The notes under the pieces are model-generated. The model had not been told where the DNA came from, did no database searches, and worked only from the letters and a program-made list of their open reading frames with translations. The position numbers and the translations under genes were made by a program. From Ralstonia wenshanensis (GTDB lineage Bacteria > Pseudomonadota > Gammaproteobacteria > Burkholderiales > Burkholderiaceae): a DNA stretch of 64,000 bases. The first letter of the stretch is position 1. Each line of letters opens with the position of its first letter. The DNA is taken from the NCBI RefSeq assembly GCF_021173085.1, contig NZ_CP076413.1, positions 2,108,001-2,172,000 on the forward strand, given 5' to 3'. Below are positions 1-7,354 of this stretch, in pieces.

Positions 1-393
1 GTTCTCGGTCTTCACCTGGGCATAGGGCACGCCATAACGTTGCTTGGCGCGTTGGTCCAGGTCGCGCACGCCATCGATCAGCAGCGCCTTCACTGCGGGG
101 TCCTTGCCTGCGGCCGCGTCATAGGGCGCGACTGCCTCCACGTAGAACTTCTCGGCCAGCTTGTCGTGCGGATAGATGTCGCGCGCCATGCGCACCAGCG
201 TCTTGCCGGTGACGGTGCCCAGACGAGGAAAGCTCTGCTCGACCACCACATCCTTGGTGACCGCCATGGCCGCGGGGACGACCGTGACGCTGATGGCGGC
301 CAAGCCGCCACCGCGCAGAAAGCCGCGTCGCGACACCTTGGGTTGCTTGTCCAAAACACGCATGGCAGAGCCAGCGGCTGGCGTGGGTTTCAT
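1..393 (-). CDS. Tat-exported gluconate 2-dehydrogenase subunit 3-like protein (3' end beyond window)
   Basis: The first 131 codons are visible; the gene continues past the left edge. The start is the ATG at 391-393, preceded by an AGGC-type purine-rich site. Residues 20-44 form a twin-arginine signal (SRRGFLRGG, then a hydrophobic Ala/Val stretch ending AMA), so the protein should be exported folded to the periplasm. The mature part (ARDIYPHDKLAEKFY and onward) resembles the small gluconate 2-dehydrogenase subunit 3 family, which accompanies a GMC-type flavoprotein oxidoreductase. I infer that the missing downstream neighbour is that large subunit. It follows the 2-oxoacid dehydrogenase operon on the same strand after a 74-bp gap, so a functional link is possible but not shown. 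Confidence 0.6.
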   Translation of the reverse strand, partial: MKPTPAAGSAMRVLDKQPKVSRRGFLRGGGLAAISVTVVPAAMAVTKDVVVEQSFPRLGTVTGKTLVRMARDIYPHDKLAEKFYVEAVAPYDAAAGKDPAVKALLIDGVRDLDQRAKQRYGVPYAQVKTEN

Positions 394-467
394 GTTGGTT
401 GCCTCCGTTATCGGGCGTGCACAGCGCGCGCCTTATCTTGTTGAAATGCACAACGTTGACCGCCAGC

Positions 468-1250
468 TCACGGGCCTGCTGTGGCGGACCGAGTTACCTG
501 CGCCGAATGCGGCACGCGGCGGGAATGACCGGATTCATTCGTGGGCTCATGCTCGCCAAGCACATCGACGAGCATGTGGTGCAGACCTTCGGCCAGCACC
601 GTCGCCAGCAGCGGCGCACCCAGCTGCTCGGTACAGGACGTCGTGCAGGCCTGCAGGCGCTGGGCATCCGCCGGGTTCGCCCCCAATGCAGCGCACAGCA
701 GCGGCCAGTCGGGCGACGAGATGAGCGTGCCGCACGTCAGCAGCACACCCGTGCGCCGACGTACCTGCGCGAGACCGACGATCTTGCGTTGCCCGACCAC
801 CACCTCCCATGGCGATAGCGAACCGAAGCAGGCCCACCTGAGCGATCGGGCCGGTGGCGTCATCTGCAGTTCCTCAGGCGGCACCGCGTAAGCGGGAATG
901 CCGAGATCTCGCAGCAGCCCTGCGTGCAGCACGCCCAGCCACCGGTAGCTCGACACCGTGCCGGTGCCCGCGACGAGCGGATGATCGGCGGGCAGCACGA
1001 TCGACGCCGACAACATCCAGGGCCCGGCCAGCACCGCGCCACCCCCCGCGTCCCGCACAACTACTGGCGTGGCACCGCCTGCCATGCCCGGATGCAAGGC
1101 CGCCTGCGCGCGGCCCAGGACAACACCGGGCCCCGCATACGTCCACAGCCGCACCGCAGGCCGCTGGACCGGCTGCGCAAGTTGCGCGCGGTTCCACTCC
1201 TGCTCTTCTGCGCAGTGGATTCCGTCGGAGAGAAAGTCGGGCGCGAGCAT
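468..1250 (-). CDS. Lipoate-protein ligase / octanoyltransferase family protein
   Basis: A 260-residue member of the biotin/lipoate ligase fold. The nucleotide/acyl site motif RDAGGGAVLAGP and the downstream lysine motif VGQRKIVGLAQ match the LplA/BPL pattern (RRSGGGAV and the catalytic K). The ATG overlaps the stop of the E2 core gene by one base (TGATG), so it is translationally coupled; a GTG one codon upstream is the alternative start. The position at the end of a 2-oxoacid dehydrogenase operon suggests that it lipoylates the small lipoyl protein made by the same operon. The last 25 residues are rich in Ser/His/Arg and look unconserved. Whether it uses free lipoate or transfers octanoyl groups cannot be decided from sequence. 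Confidence 0.8.
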   Translation of the reverse strand: MLAPDFLSDGIHCAEEQEWNRAQLAQPVQRPAVRLWTYAGPGVVLGRAQAALHPGMAGGATPVVVRDAGGGAVLAGPWMLSASIVLPADHPLVAGTGTVSSYRWLGVLHAGLLRDLGIPAYAVPPEELQMTPPARSLRWACFGSLSPWEVVVGQRKIVGLAQVRRRTGVLLTCGTLISSPDWPLLCAALGANPADAQRLQACTTSCTEQLGAPLLATVLAEGLHHMLVDVLGEHEPTNESGHSRRVPHSAQVTRSATAGP

Positions 1251-1960
1251 CACAGGCCTTCGAGGGTTTCCAGCCGCGTCTTCAGATCGGTCAGGAAGCG
1301 TGCGGCCGGGTAGCCATCCACCGCGCGGTGATCAAAGATCAGATGCAGGCCCATCATTGGCGCGATCACGATGCTGTCGTCCTTGACCACCGCCCGCTTG
1401 GCAACACGCGTCATACCGAGGATGGCCACCTGCGGCACGTTGATGATGGGCGTGAAGCTGTCGATGCCCGTCATGCCGAGGTTCGTCACGGTGAAGGTGC
1501 CGTGCTGATAGCTGCCGGCCGACAACGTGCCGGCGCGGGCGCCCGCCGCCAGGCGGCGACTTTCGGCGGCAATGTCGGCCACTGACTGCGTATCGACATT
1601 GCGCAGCACCGGCACCATCAGCCCTTCGTCCAGGCTGACAGCCAGGCCGATGTTGACCTCGGGCATCAGCTCGATCTCTTTCTCCTGGAGGCGTGCGTTC
1701 AGGCGCGGATGCTCGCGCAGTGTCAACGCCACCGCACGCAGCACGAAGGCCGTCAGCGTGACCTTGCACTGCGGCCCGAGCTGCTGCTGCAGAGCCTGCA
1801 CGGCGGCCTCCAGCCGTGTCGCCTCCACCTCGATCGACTGCGCCACGCGTGGCACCTGCCAGGCGGCGCTCATGGTGCGGGCAATGGCACCGCGCATGCC
1901 GGAAAGGGGCACGACACGACGCTCGCCGGCATCCGGCACGAAAGCCAGGGCCTGACTCAT
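1250..1960 (-). CDS. Dihydrolipoamide acyltransferase (E2) catalytic core, lacking lipoyl and E1/E3-binding domains
   Basis: A 236-residue protein that consists of the CoA-dependent acyltransferase (CAT) domain only: it starts MSQALAFVPD and is already in the CAT fold by residue 15 (VPLSGMRGAIARTM). The catalytic His motif is FDHRAVDG near the C-terminus. Normal E2 proteins are 370-550 residues with one to three N-terminal lipoyl domains and a peripheral-subunit-binding domain; both are absent here. The lipoyl function is supplied by the preceding gene, whose stop overlaps this start by 4 bases (ATGA). The start ATG at 1958-1960 fits that overlap; reading further upstream gives an Arg/Cys-rich non-protein-like sequence. 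Confidence 0.88.
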   Translation of the reverse strand: MSQALAFVPDAGERRVVPLSGMRGAIARTMSAAWQVPRVAQSIEVEATRLEAAVQALQQQLGPQCKVTLTAFVLRAVALTLREHPRLNARLQEKEIELMPEVNIGLAVSLDEGLMVPVLRNVDTQSVADIAAESRRLAAGARAGTLSAGSYQHGTFTVTNLGMTGIDSFTPIINVPQVAILGMTRVAKRAVVKDDSIVIAPMMGLHLIFDHRAVDGYPAARFLTDLKTRLETLEGL

Positions 1961-2208
1961 GCTTTCGGCTCCAGCCGCGCGAGCACAGCGCCGCGCCCGA
2001 AGGTGTCCTGGGCAGCCACCTCCAGCGCAGCAACAACGCCGTCTGCAGGCGCTGCCACCTCGTGCGTGGTCTTGACCAGCTCGACCACCGCCAGTGCCTG
2101 GCCCGCGCTCACCACATCGCCGGGCTTGACCAGCCAATCCTGCAACAGGGCCTCGGTGCCGTCTTCAACGTCCTGCCAGACGGCGTCGGACATCACGATG
2201 TCGATCAT
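1957..2208 (-). CDS. Free-standing lipoyl-domain (biotinyl/lipoyl attachment) protein
   Basis: An 83-residue protein that is a single lipoyl domain: MIDIVMSDAVW, then WLVKPGDVVSAGQALAVVE, the lipoylation site VELVKTTHEV with the acceptor Lys46, and APADGVVAAL. It carries the swinging arm for the E1 and E2 enzymes encoded on either side. It overlaps both neighbours by 4 bases (ATGA), so the three proteins are probably made in a fixed ratio. The TTHEV context of the lysine is unlike the common DKAxxEV of pyruvate-type E2 and somewhat closer to glycine-cleavage H protein, although no other part of H protein is present. Confidence 0.88.
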   Translation of the reverse strand: MIDIVMSDAVWQDVEDGTEALLQDWLVKPGDVVSAGQALAVVELVKTTHEVAAPADGVVAALEVAAQDTFGRGAVLARLEPKA

Positions 2209-3278
2209 GCTGCTTCTCGCTTGAGTGAATAGGAAACGGGTTGGTGCTGCACCAGCGCACGCACCTGGGCGACGATGCTGTCGACCTGCGGAATGACGAA
2301 CTGCTCGAGCGGTCGCGAGTACGGAATGGGCACATCGGGCACCGCCAGCCGCCGCACGGGCGCGCGCAATGCCACGGTGTCGAGGTTCTCCGCGACGATG
2401 GCGGCAATCTCGCCCGACAGGCCGAAACTCAGGTAATCCTCGTCGGCCACCAGCAGACGGCCCGTTTTGGCCACCGAGCGCAGCACGGCCTGGCGGTCGA
2501 GCGGCACGATGGTGCGCAGGTCGATCACCTCGACATCGATGCCCTCGGCCGCCAGTTGCTCGGCTGCCAGCAGCGACTTCTGCACCATCTGCGAGAGCGT
2601 GACGATGGTCACGTCGCGGCCTTCGCGTGCCACGCGGGCCTGCCCGAAGGGAATCGTGTAGGCCTCTTCTGGGACCGCGTTCGTGCTGCCCTCGAAATAG
2701 GACATCCACGACAGGCCCATGATGCCCTTGTGGTAGCAGAAGATGACCGGGTTATCGTCGCGGATGGCCTGGATCATCAAGCCCTTGGCGTCATAAGCGT
2801 TGGACGGCACGACCACCTTCATGCCCGGCATGTGGGCAAAGCTGGCGTACAGGCATTGCGAGTGCTGGGCCGCATCGTTGTAGCCCCCGCCGATGCCGGT
2901 CGTGATGACCGCCGGCAGCGCGACACGGCCGCCTGACATGTAGGTGTTCTTCGCCAGGTGGTTGTAGATCTGGTCGAAGCACACACCGAAGAAATCCACG
3001 AACATCAGTTCTGCAATGGGGCGCAACCCTTCTGCCGCCGCGCCGAGCGCAGCGCCGATAAACGCCGTCTCTGAGATCGGCGTGTCCATGATGCGATCCG
3101 GCCCGAAGCGGTCGAGCAGCCCGGTGGTGGCGCTGAAAATGCCGCCGTACTTGCCGATGTCTTCGCCCATGACGAAGACACGCTGGTCGCGTTCCATTTC
3201 CTGGCCGATCGCTTCGGAAATGGCCTGCGCCATGGTGAGGGTGCGCGCGCCCTGCGCCGCGCCTTGTGAGGCTTGCAT
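2205..3278 (-). CDS. 2-oxoacid dehydrogenase E1 component, beta subunit
   Basis: A 357-residue transketolase-type beta subunit. MAQAISEAIGQEMERDQRVFVMGEDIG and ATTGLLDRFGPDRIMDTPISE are typical of the pyruvate/acetoin/branched-chain E1beta family, followed by the C-terminal transketolase domain (EVIDLRTIVPLDRQAV, VADEDYLSFGLSGEIAA). With the alpha subunit it forms the ThDP-dependent heterotetramer that decarboxylates the oxoacid and acylates the lipoyl arm. The start is supported by a strong AGGAG six bases upstream. The substrate is uncertain: acetoin, pyruvate and branched-chain oxoacids all remain possible, so no gene symbol is given. Confidence 0.92.
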   Translation of the reverse strand: MQASQGAAQGARTLTMAQAISEAIGQEMERDQRVFVMGEDIGKYGGIFSATTGLLDRFGPDRIMDTPISETAFIGAALGAAAEGLRPIAELMFVDFFGVCFDQIYNHLAKNTYMSGGRVALPAVITTGIGGGYNDAAQHSQCLYASFAHMPGMKVVVPSNAYDAKGLMIQAIRDDNPVIFCYHKGIMGLSWMSYFEGSTNAVPEEAYTIPFGQARVAREGRDVTIVTLSQMVQKSLLAAEQLAAEGIDVEVIDLRTIVPLDRQAVLRSVAKTGRLLVADEDYLSFGLSGEIAAIVAENLDTVALRAPVRRLAVPDVPIPYSRPLEQFVIPQVDSIVAQVRALVQHQPVSYSLKREAA

Positions 3279-3310
3279 GGTGAGTCTCCTGTGATGGCCG
3301 CAGGGGCTGC

Positions 3311-4321
3311 TTAGTGAACGAAAACGTGATCCAGCGCTTCGCCGGGTTCCGGGTACGGGCTGTTGCGGCCGAAGTCGTAGGCCGCGTCAATGCGTGCCGA
3401 GATGGCGGCCCGCAGCGCGCTATCCGCGTTGTCGTCGAGCAGCCCCGAAGCCCGCAGACTGTTTCCGAGCAGGTTGATGGGATCGGACTCGCGCAGATGC
3501 TTCGCTTCGTCCTTCGGGCGGTAGGTTTCCGGATCGCCCTGGAAGTGCCCGAGGTAGCGGTCGGTCTTGACCTCGATGAGCGTCGGCCCCTCGCCGCGGC
3601 GCGCGCGGGCGATCGCCTCGCCGGCTGCGTGATACACGGCCACCGCGTCGTTGCGGTCCACCAGCACGCCAGGCATGCCGTAGCCGGCAGCACGTACATC
3701 GTTGGAAGGCACGGCGGTCGAATCGGCTTTCTCGACCGAGATGCCGTACTTGTTGTCTTCGCAGATGAAGACGACGGGCAGCTTCCAGAGCGCCGCCAGA
3801 TTCAGCGATTCATGGAATGCGCCCTGGTTGGCCGCGCCCTCGCCAAACGCCGCGATGGCCACCCAGTCCTTGTTCAACTTGCGGGCAGCCAGCGCCGCGC
3901 CGCAGGCTTGCGGCATGCTCGCGCCAACGATGCCGCTGCACGAGAACTTGGTCTCCGGGTGGAACAGGTGCATATGGCCGCCCTTGCCGCGGCCCAGGCC
4001 CGTTGCCTTGCCGAAGATCTCGGCGGTCATTTCGTTCAGGGGCACGCCCTTGGAGATGGCGAAATGGTGGGCACGGTGCGGGCCGACCACGGTGTCTTCG
4101 GGCCGCAGATGCGCACACACGCCCACTGCTACCGGTTCCTGCCCTGCCGACAAGTGCATCTCGCCAGGCACAGGGCCGGCACCAATATCAAAGGCCAGGC
4201 CCTTCTGGATTTTCGGCGGCAACTTGCCTTCCAGATAGACCTTCGCCATGGCCTCTTCATACTGGCGAATCTCGATCATCTTCTCGTACATCCACAGAAG
4301 ATGTTGCGGTGTCGGGTCCAT
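3311..4321 (-). CDS. 2-oxoacid dehydrogenase E1 component, alpha subunit
   Basis: A 336-residue ThDP-binding subunit. The ThDP/Mg motif appears as GEGAANQGAFHESLNLA followed by EDNKYGIS (GDG-x-NN type with Glu replacing the central Asp). The family landmarks HLSAGQEPVAVG, GPHRAHHFAISKG and GLGRGKGGHMHLF are all present. It is the first gene of the operon, with AGGAG eight bases before the ATG and 32 bp to the beta subunit. The phosphorylation-loop equivalent (TDRYLGHFQGDPETYR) is of the acetoin-dehydrogenase/bacterial type. No E3 (dihydrolipoamide dehydrogenase) is in the window, so a shared E3 must be used. Confidence 0.92.
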   Translation of the reverse strand: MDPTPQHLLWMYEKMIEIRQYEEAMAKVYLEGKLPPKIQKGLAFDIGAGPVPGEMHLSAGQEPVAVGVCAHLRPEDTVVGPHRAHHFAISKGVPLNEMTAEIFGKATGLGRGKGGHMHLFHPETKFSCSGIVGASMPQACGAALAARKLNKDWVAIAAFGEGAANQGAFHESLNLAALWKLPVVFICEDNKYGISVEKADSTAVPSNDVRAAGYGMPGVLVDRNDAVAVYHAAGEAIARARRGEGPTLIEVKTDRYLGHFQGDPETYRPKDEAKHLRESDPINLLGNSLRASGLLDDNADSALRAAISARIDAAYDFGRNSPYPEPGEALDHVFVH

Positions 4322-4575
4322 GCAAAGTCTCCTCTTGCTCTCGTATTGGTGTCCGGCTGCGGGGCCGGCTGACCGGGAATTGCAAGAGGGGTGCCAGGTG
4401 CATGCGAAAACAGGATGCGCGCATGGGAACTACCCGCAAAGCCTTTCAGCGCAAGGATTTGCGACGATGCAACCGGAGATGGCCGGGCACCTGAAGACGT
4501 CTCGGAAAAGCGCTACCGAACGAGACAGACGTCGCAATGAATGCGACAGGTGTCTCACTCAACCGTCATGCGTGA
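4322..4575. other. Intergenic region upstream of the E1alpha operon
   Basis: This must contain the promoter of the minus-strand dehydrogenase operon, but I see no convincing -35/-10 pair, operator or RNA structure. The short readings in all frames are Arg/Cys-rich and have no ribosome binding site. No regulator gene is adjacent. Confidence 0.5.
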
Positions 4576-4603
4576 GCAAAAGAAAAGGGCCCGAAGGCCC
4601 TTT
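4576..4603 (-). terminator. Intrinsic terminator of the BON-LysM gene
   Basis: Perfect 8-bp stem AAAGGGCC / GGCCCTTT with a TTCG tetraloop when read on the minus strand, followed by a T-rich tail (TCTTTTG). It lies 24 bp past the stop of the minus-strand gene ending at 4628. Confidence 0.85.
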
Positions 4604-4627
4604 GTCTTGATGCAACCGCCAGACAGA

Positions 4628-5113
4628 TCACGCCGCCGGAATGCGCAGCTTCTGCCCGGGATAGATCTTGTCCGGATTCGACAGCATCGGCTTGTTGGCT
4701 TCGAAGATGGCCGGGTACTTGTTGGCATCGCCGTAGAACTTCTTGGCGATGGCCGAGAGCGTGTCGCCGCGCTCCACCGTGTGCCATTGAGACTCTTCCG
4801 ACTCGGTGTTGACCGACATCTGGTCGTCCACCGACTTGATGCCCTCGACGTTGCCACAGCACAGGATGATCTTTTCGCGCGTGGCCTGGTCGGGCGCTAC
4901 GCCGAACACCTTGGCAGCATCGCCTTCCACCTGCACTGACAGCGCCGTGGCGCTCAGGCCCTGCTGTGCGATGTAGTCCTGGATGGCTTGGCCCTTGGCA
5001 TCGTCGGCCGCCTTGGCGGCATCGGCATCCGCCGACGCATCGGCTGGCGCAGCTGCAGCGCTGCCGTGGAACAGCTTCTCGCCAGCCTCTTTGATGAAGT
5101 CAAAAAAACCCAT
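4628..5113 (-). CDS. kbp: BON-LysM protein, Kbp (YgaU)-like potassium-binding protein
   Basis: A 161-residue cytoplasmic-type protein starting MGFFDFIKEAGEKLF, the signature N-terminus of E. coli Kbp/YgaU (149 aa). The BON domain spans about residues 45-105 (VQVEGDAAKVFGVAP, GNVEGIKSVDDQM) and the LysM domain about 112-160 (HTVERGDTLSAIAKKFYGDANKYPAIF, IYPGQKLRIP). An Ala/Asp-rich linker at residues 19-42 is longer than in E. coli. There is no signal peptide. The start is fixed by GGAGG just upstream and by homology to the MGFFDF start; a reading extending further upstream has no conserved sequence. E. coli Kbp senses cytoplasmic K+; the same role here is inference. Confidence 0.88.
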   Translation of the reverse strand: MGFFDFIKEAGEKLFHGSAAAAPADASADADAAKAADDAKGQAIQDYIAQQGLSATALSVQVEGDAAKVFGVAPDQATREKIILCCGNVEGIKSVDDQMSVNTESEESQWHTVERGDTLSAIAKKFYGDANKYPAIFEANKPMLSNPDKIYPGQKLRIPAA

Positions 5114-5402
5114 AACGACCTCCATAAGTACACAACGGGGAACGGGAAAGCAGAAAGGCGTGCCCTCATGGGGCTCGCCCGTCGCGGCAGTGTAGCCGCT
5201 CACCCACGGTGTCTCCATGACAGTCGCGCGCGCAATTGCAAACTTTGCCGCCCGCGTGGGCGACCATGAGGCGCTTTGCCCACTTTGAATGCTGCGTTGC
5301 AACAAAATCGCTGGCACACTGTCTTACCAACATCGAAACCCCTTGCGACCTCTCGGAGAGCACGGGCACCATCGTCCTCATCCGAGCCACTTTGCCGCCG
5401 CC

Positions 5403-6452
5403 ATGCACCGTAATTGGATGAAATCCATCACCCGGCTGGTCGACGCCCTGACCACACCGGGCTTTGGCCGCCAGTCATGGCCGCCCAAACCGGTCAAGCC
5501 GCTCAAGCCAACCACCCGCCGCGACAGCCCGCGCCGCGTACGCCCCACAACCACCCAGGGCACCTTCGTTCGCGAACAATTCATCTACGAACCCGAGTCG
5601 CCCGCCGTGGTGGCGCGCCGGCCGGAATACTGGCTCTACACAGCGCCCACACGCGGCAGCAAGCCCCCCGCATTGATGGTGATGCTGCATGGCTGCAAGC
5701 AATCGGCAGAAGTGCTGGCGCATGGCACGCGCATGAACGCACTGGCAGACCGCGAGGGCTTTATCGTGCTGTATCCGGAGCAGCCGCGCCGCGCGCATCC
5801 GCAATGCTGCTGGCACTGGTATGACCCCGAGCACGCCGGCGCGCGCGAGGCGGACGGCATTGCCCAACTGATCGAGCAAACCCTCGAACAAACTGGCGCC
5901 GACCCTTCGCGCGTGTATCTGGCAGGGTTGTCGGCCGGCGCGGGATTGGCCGGCCTGATCGCATTGCGTCATCCGAAGCTGTTCGCCGCGTTGGCGCTGC
6001 ATTCGGGCCCGGCGTTGGGCGTGGCGCGTTCGCCGGCGTCTGCGTTGAACCTGATGCGCCGCGGAGCCCGCGTCGACGCTGTCGAGGCGCTCTCAAGCGT
6101 GGTGAACGTCGCCACCTACCCCGGCATGCCGACGATGCTGTTGCACGGCCTGCGCGACGAGGCCGTCAACCCCGCCAACCAGGCGCAGTTGGCCGCGCAG
6201 TTCCGCGCGCTGAATCATCTTGGCGATGGGGGCAACGTCTCACGCCAGACCACGCGCGGCGAGGGCTATGTCCTGCGCAACGACATGCGCGACGGCGAAT
6301 GCATCGTCAGCTTGTGCCAACTCACCGCCACGGGCCACGCCTGGAGTGGCGGCGACCCGCGCTATGCCTTCCACACGCCGGGGCCCGACTCGACGTGGCT
6401 GTGGTGGCAATTCGCACGCCAGCACGTTCGCGACACAGCGCTGGCGGCGTAA
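5403..6452 (+). CDS. Extracellular-type PHB depolymerase / LpqC family esterase
   Basis: A 349-residue alpha/beta hydrolase of the PHB-depolymerase esterase family. After a Pro/Arg-rich N-terminus (about 55 residues), the core contains the oxyanion region LMVMLHGCKQSAEVLA, the nucleophile elbow GLSAGAG, a candidate acid in LHGLRDEAVNP and the catalytic His in TGHAWSGGD. The family also includes feruloyl and other short-chain esterases. No convincing Sec signal is visible at this start (MHRNWMKSITRLVDAL), so cytoplasmic or non-classical location is possible. A start five codons downstream (MKSITRL) is equally plausible. It is divergent from kbp across a 289-bp gap in which I see no clear promoter. 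Confidence 0.82.
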   Translation: MHRNWMKSITRLVDALTTPGFGRQSWPPKPVKPLKPTTRRDSPRRVRPTTTQGTFVREQFIYEPESPAVVARRPEYWLYTAPTRGSKPPALMVMLHGCKQSAEVLAHGTRMNALADREGFIVLYPEQPRRAHPQCCWHWYDPEHAGAREADGIAQLIEQTLEQTGADPSRVYLAGLSAGAGLAGLIALRHPKLFAALALHSGPALGVARSPASALNLMRRGARVDAVEALSSVVNVATYPGMPTMLLHGLRDEAVNPANQAQLAAQFRALNHLGDGGNVSRQTTRGEGYVLRNDMRDGECIVSLCQLTATGHAWSGGDPRYAFHTPGPDSTWLWWQFARQHVRDTALAA

Positions 6453-6459
6453 GCGCGCC

Positions 6460-6765
6460 TCAGAGATCAATCGACTGCTGGACGGGGCTACGCCCGAGCA
6501 ATTCATCGATCAAGCCATAGCCCCGCGCGAGCCCGGCCTCTTCGGCGGCCTCACGTGTGGGCAGCGGGCGCTCGTCGTGCGAGTGGGCGACGAGGGTTTC
6601 GACCGCCGTCGGGTCTGCGCCCGACTCGCAGATGCGCACGACAAAATCCCACTGCGTGGGCCCCTGCCCGCCCTTGTCGGATTTGCGCTCAGCACGCGGA
6701 ATGGCCAGTACGTAGACGTCGAAGTCCTTGTACAGCTCGGTGCGCCAATTCGATTCCATTGTCAT
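6460..6765 (-). CDS. Conserved hypothetical protein, 101 aa
   Basis: A small soluble protein (MTMESNWRTELYKDFDVYVLAIPRA) rich in acidic residues, with no signal peptide or membrane segment. The start is chosen because GGGAGG lies five bases upstream of this ATG; the reading upstream of it overlaps the terminator of the next gene. Composition and strand-wise codon use look like a genuine Ralstonia gene. I do not recognise a family. It converges on the esterase gene with only 7 bp between the stops. Confidence 0.65.
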   Translation of the reverse strand: MTMESNWRTELYKDFDVYVLAIPRAERKSDKGGQGPTQWDFVVRICESGADPTAVETLVAHSHDERPLPTREAAEEAGLARGYGLIDELLGRSPVQQSIDL

Positions 6766-6829
6766 GTTGCCTCCCGGAAGACGCCGCAACTTCTCACTTG
6801 GCGGTTGCGACATCGACAGAATCGCCTGC

Positions 6830-6859
6830 AAAAAACAGGCCGGTACATGACCGGCCTGT
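6830..6859 (-). terminator. Intrinsic terminator of the WxxGxW-repeat gene
   Basis: Ten-bp perfect stem ACAGGCCGGT / ACCGGCCTGT around a 5-nt loop, followed on the minus strand by a run of six T. It lies directly after the stop of the upstream minus-strand gene. Confidence 0.85.
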
Positions 6860-6869
6860 CGCTGCATCG

Positions 6870-7280
6870 TCAGCATTCGCCCTTGCGCGCGTGGCCCGGG
6901 GGGCAGTGGTAGCGGTCGTCGCGATCCCGGCCACGGCCATGCCAGCGGCCGTCGTCGCCTCGGTCCCAGCCGCCGTCACGCATTTGCCAGCCGTGCGGCC
7001 CCTGCTCCCAGCGCGGCTCGCGCCAGTGATAACCCGGTCGGCCATGTTCGCGATAGCCGCGACGCCAGACATAGCGGCCGTCGCGCCATTGCCAGTAACC
7101 CGGTACCCATACGTAGCCCGGCTGCAAGACTGGCACGGGCTCATACTGGGGCGGCGGGGGCGCGTAGGTGGGGCCGATCTGCACGCCGATCGACACCTGG
7201 GCCTGCGCCGGCAAGGCGATCGAACCAGCGACACCGGCAGCCGCCAAGCATGCAGCGAGAATCCATGCGTTCTTCTTCAT
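6870..7280 (-). CDS. Exported YXWGXW/WXXGXW-repeat protein
   Basis: A 136-residue protein with a classical Sec signal peptide (residues 1-27, MKKNAWILAACLAAAGVAG, cleavage after AQA). The mature part has Pro-rich QIGPTYAPPPPQYEPVP followed by aromatic/Gly/Arg repeats of the VWVPGYWQWRDGRYVWRRGY type, the hallmark of the small envelope YXWGXW repeat family that is common in Burkholderiales. A tail rich in Trp, Gly, Arg and Asp ends in a Cys. The molecular role of the family is unknown; envelope location is inferred from the signal peptide. Confidence 0.85.
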   Translation of the reverse strand: MKKNAWILAACLAAAGVAGSIALPAQAQVSIGVQIGPTYAPPPPQYEPVPVLQPGYVWVPGYWQWRDGRYVWRRGYREHGRPGYHWREPRWEQGPHGWQMRDGGWDRGDDGRWHGRGRDRDDRYHCPPGHARKGEC

Positions 7281-7354
7281 GTGGGGACCTCCTTTTCAAA
7301 GCAATCGAGCGTGATTGCATCGTAGCATCGCGTTTCGCCCCCGCCTCTAGGGTG

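Noticed and set aside
1250-4321. Calling the operon acoABC (acetoin dehydrogenase)
   Set aside because: E1 subunits resemble that family, but the split E2 and the lack of AcoR, acoL or acoX neighbours mean that the substrate is not established.
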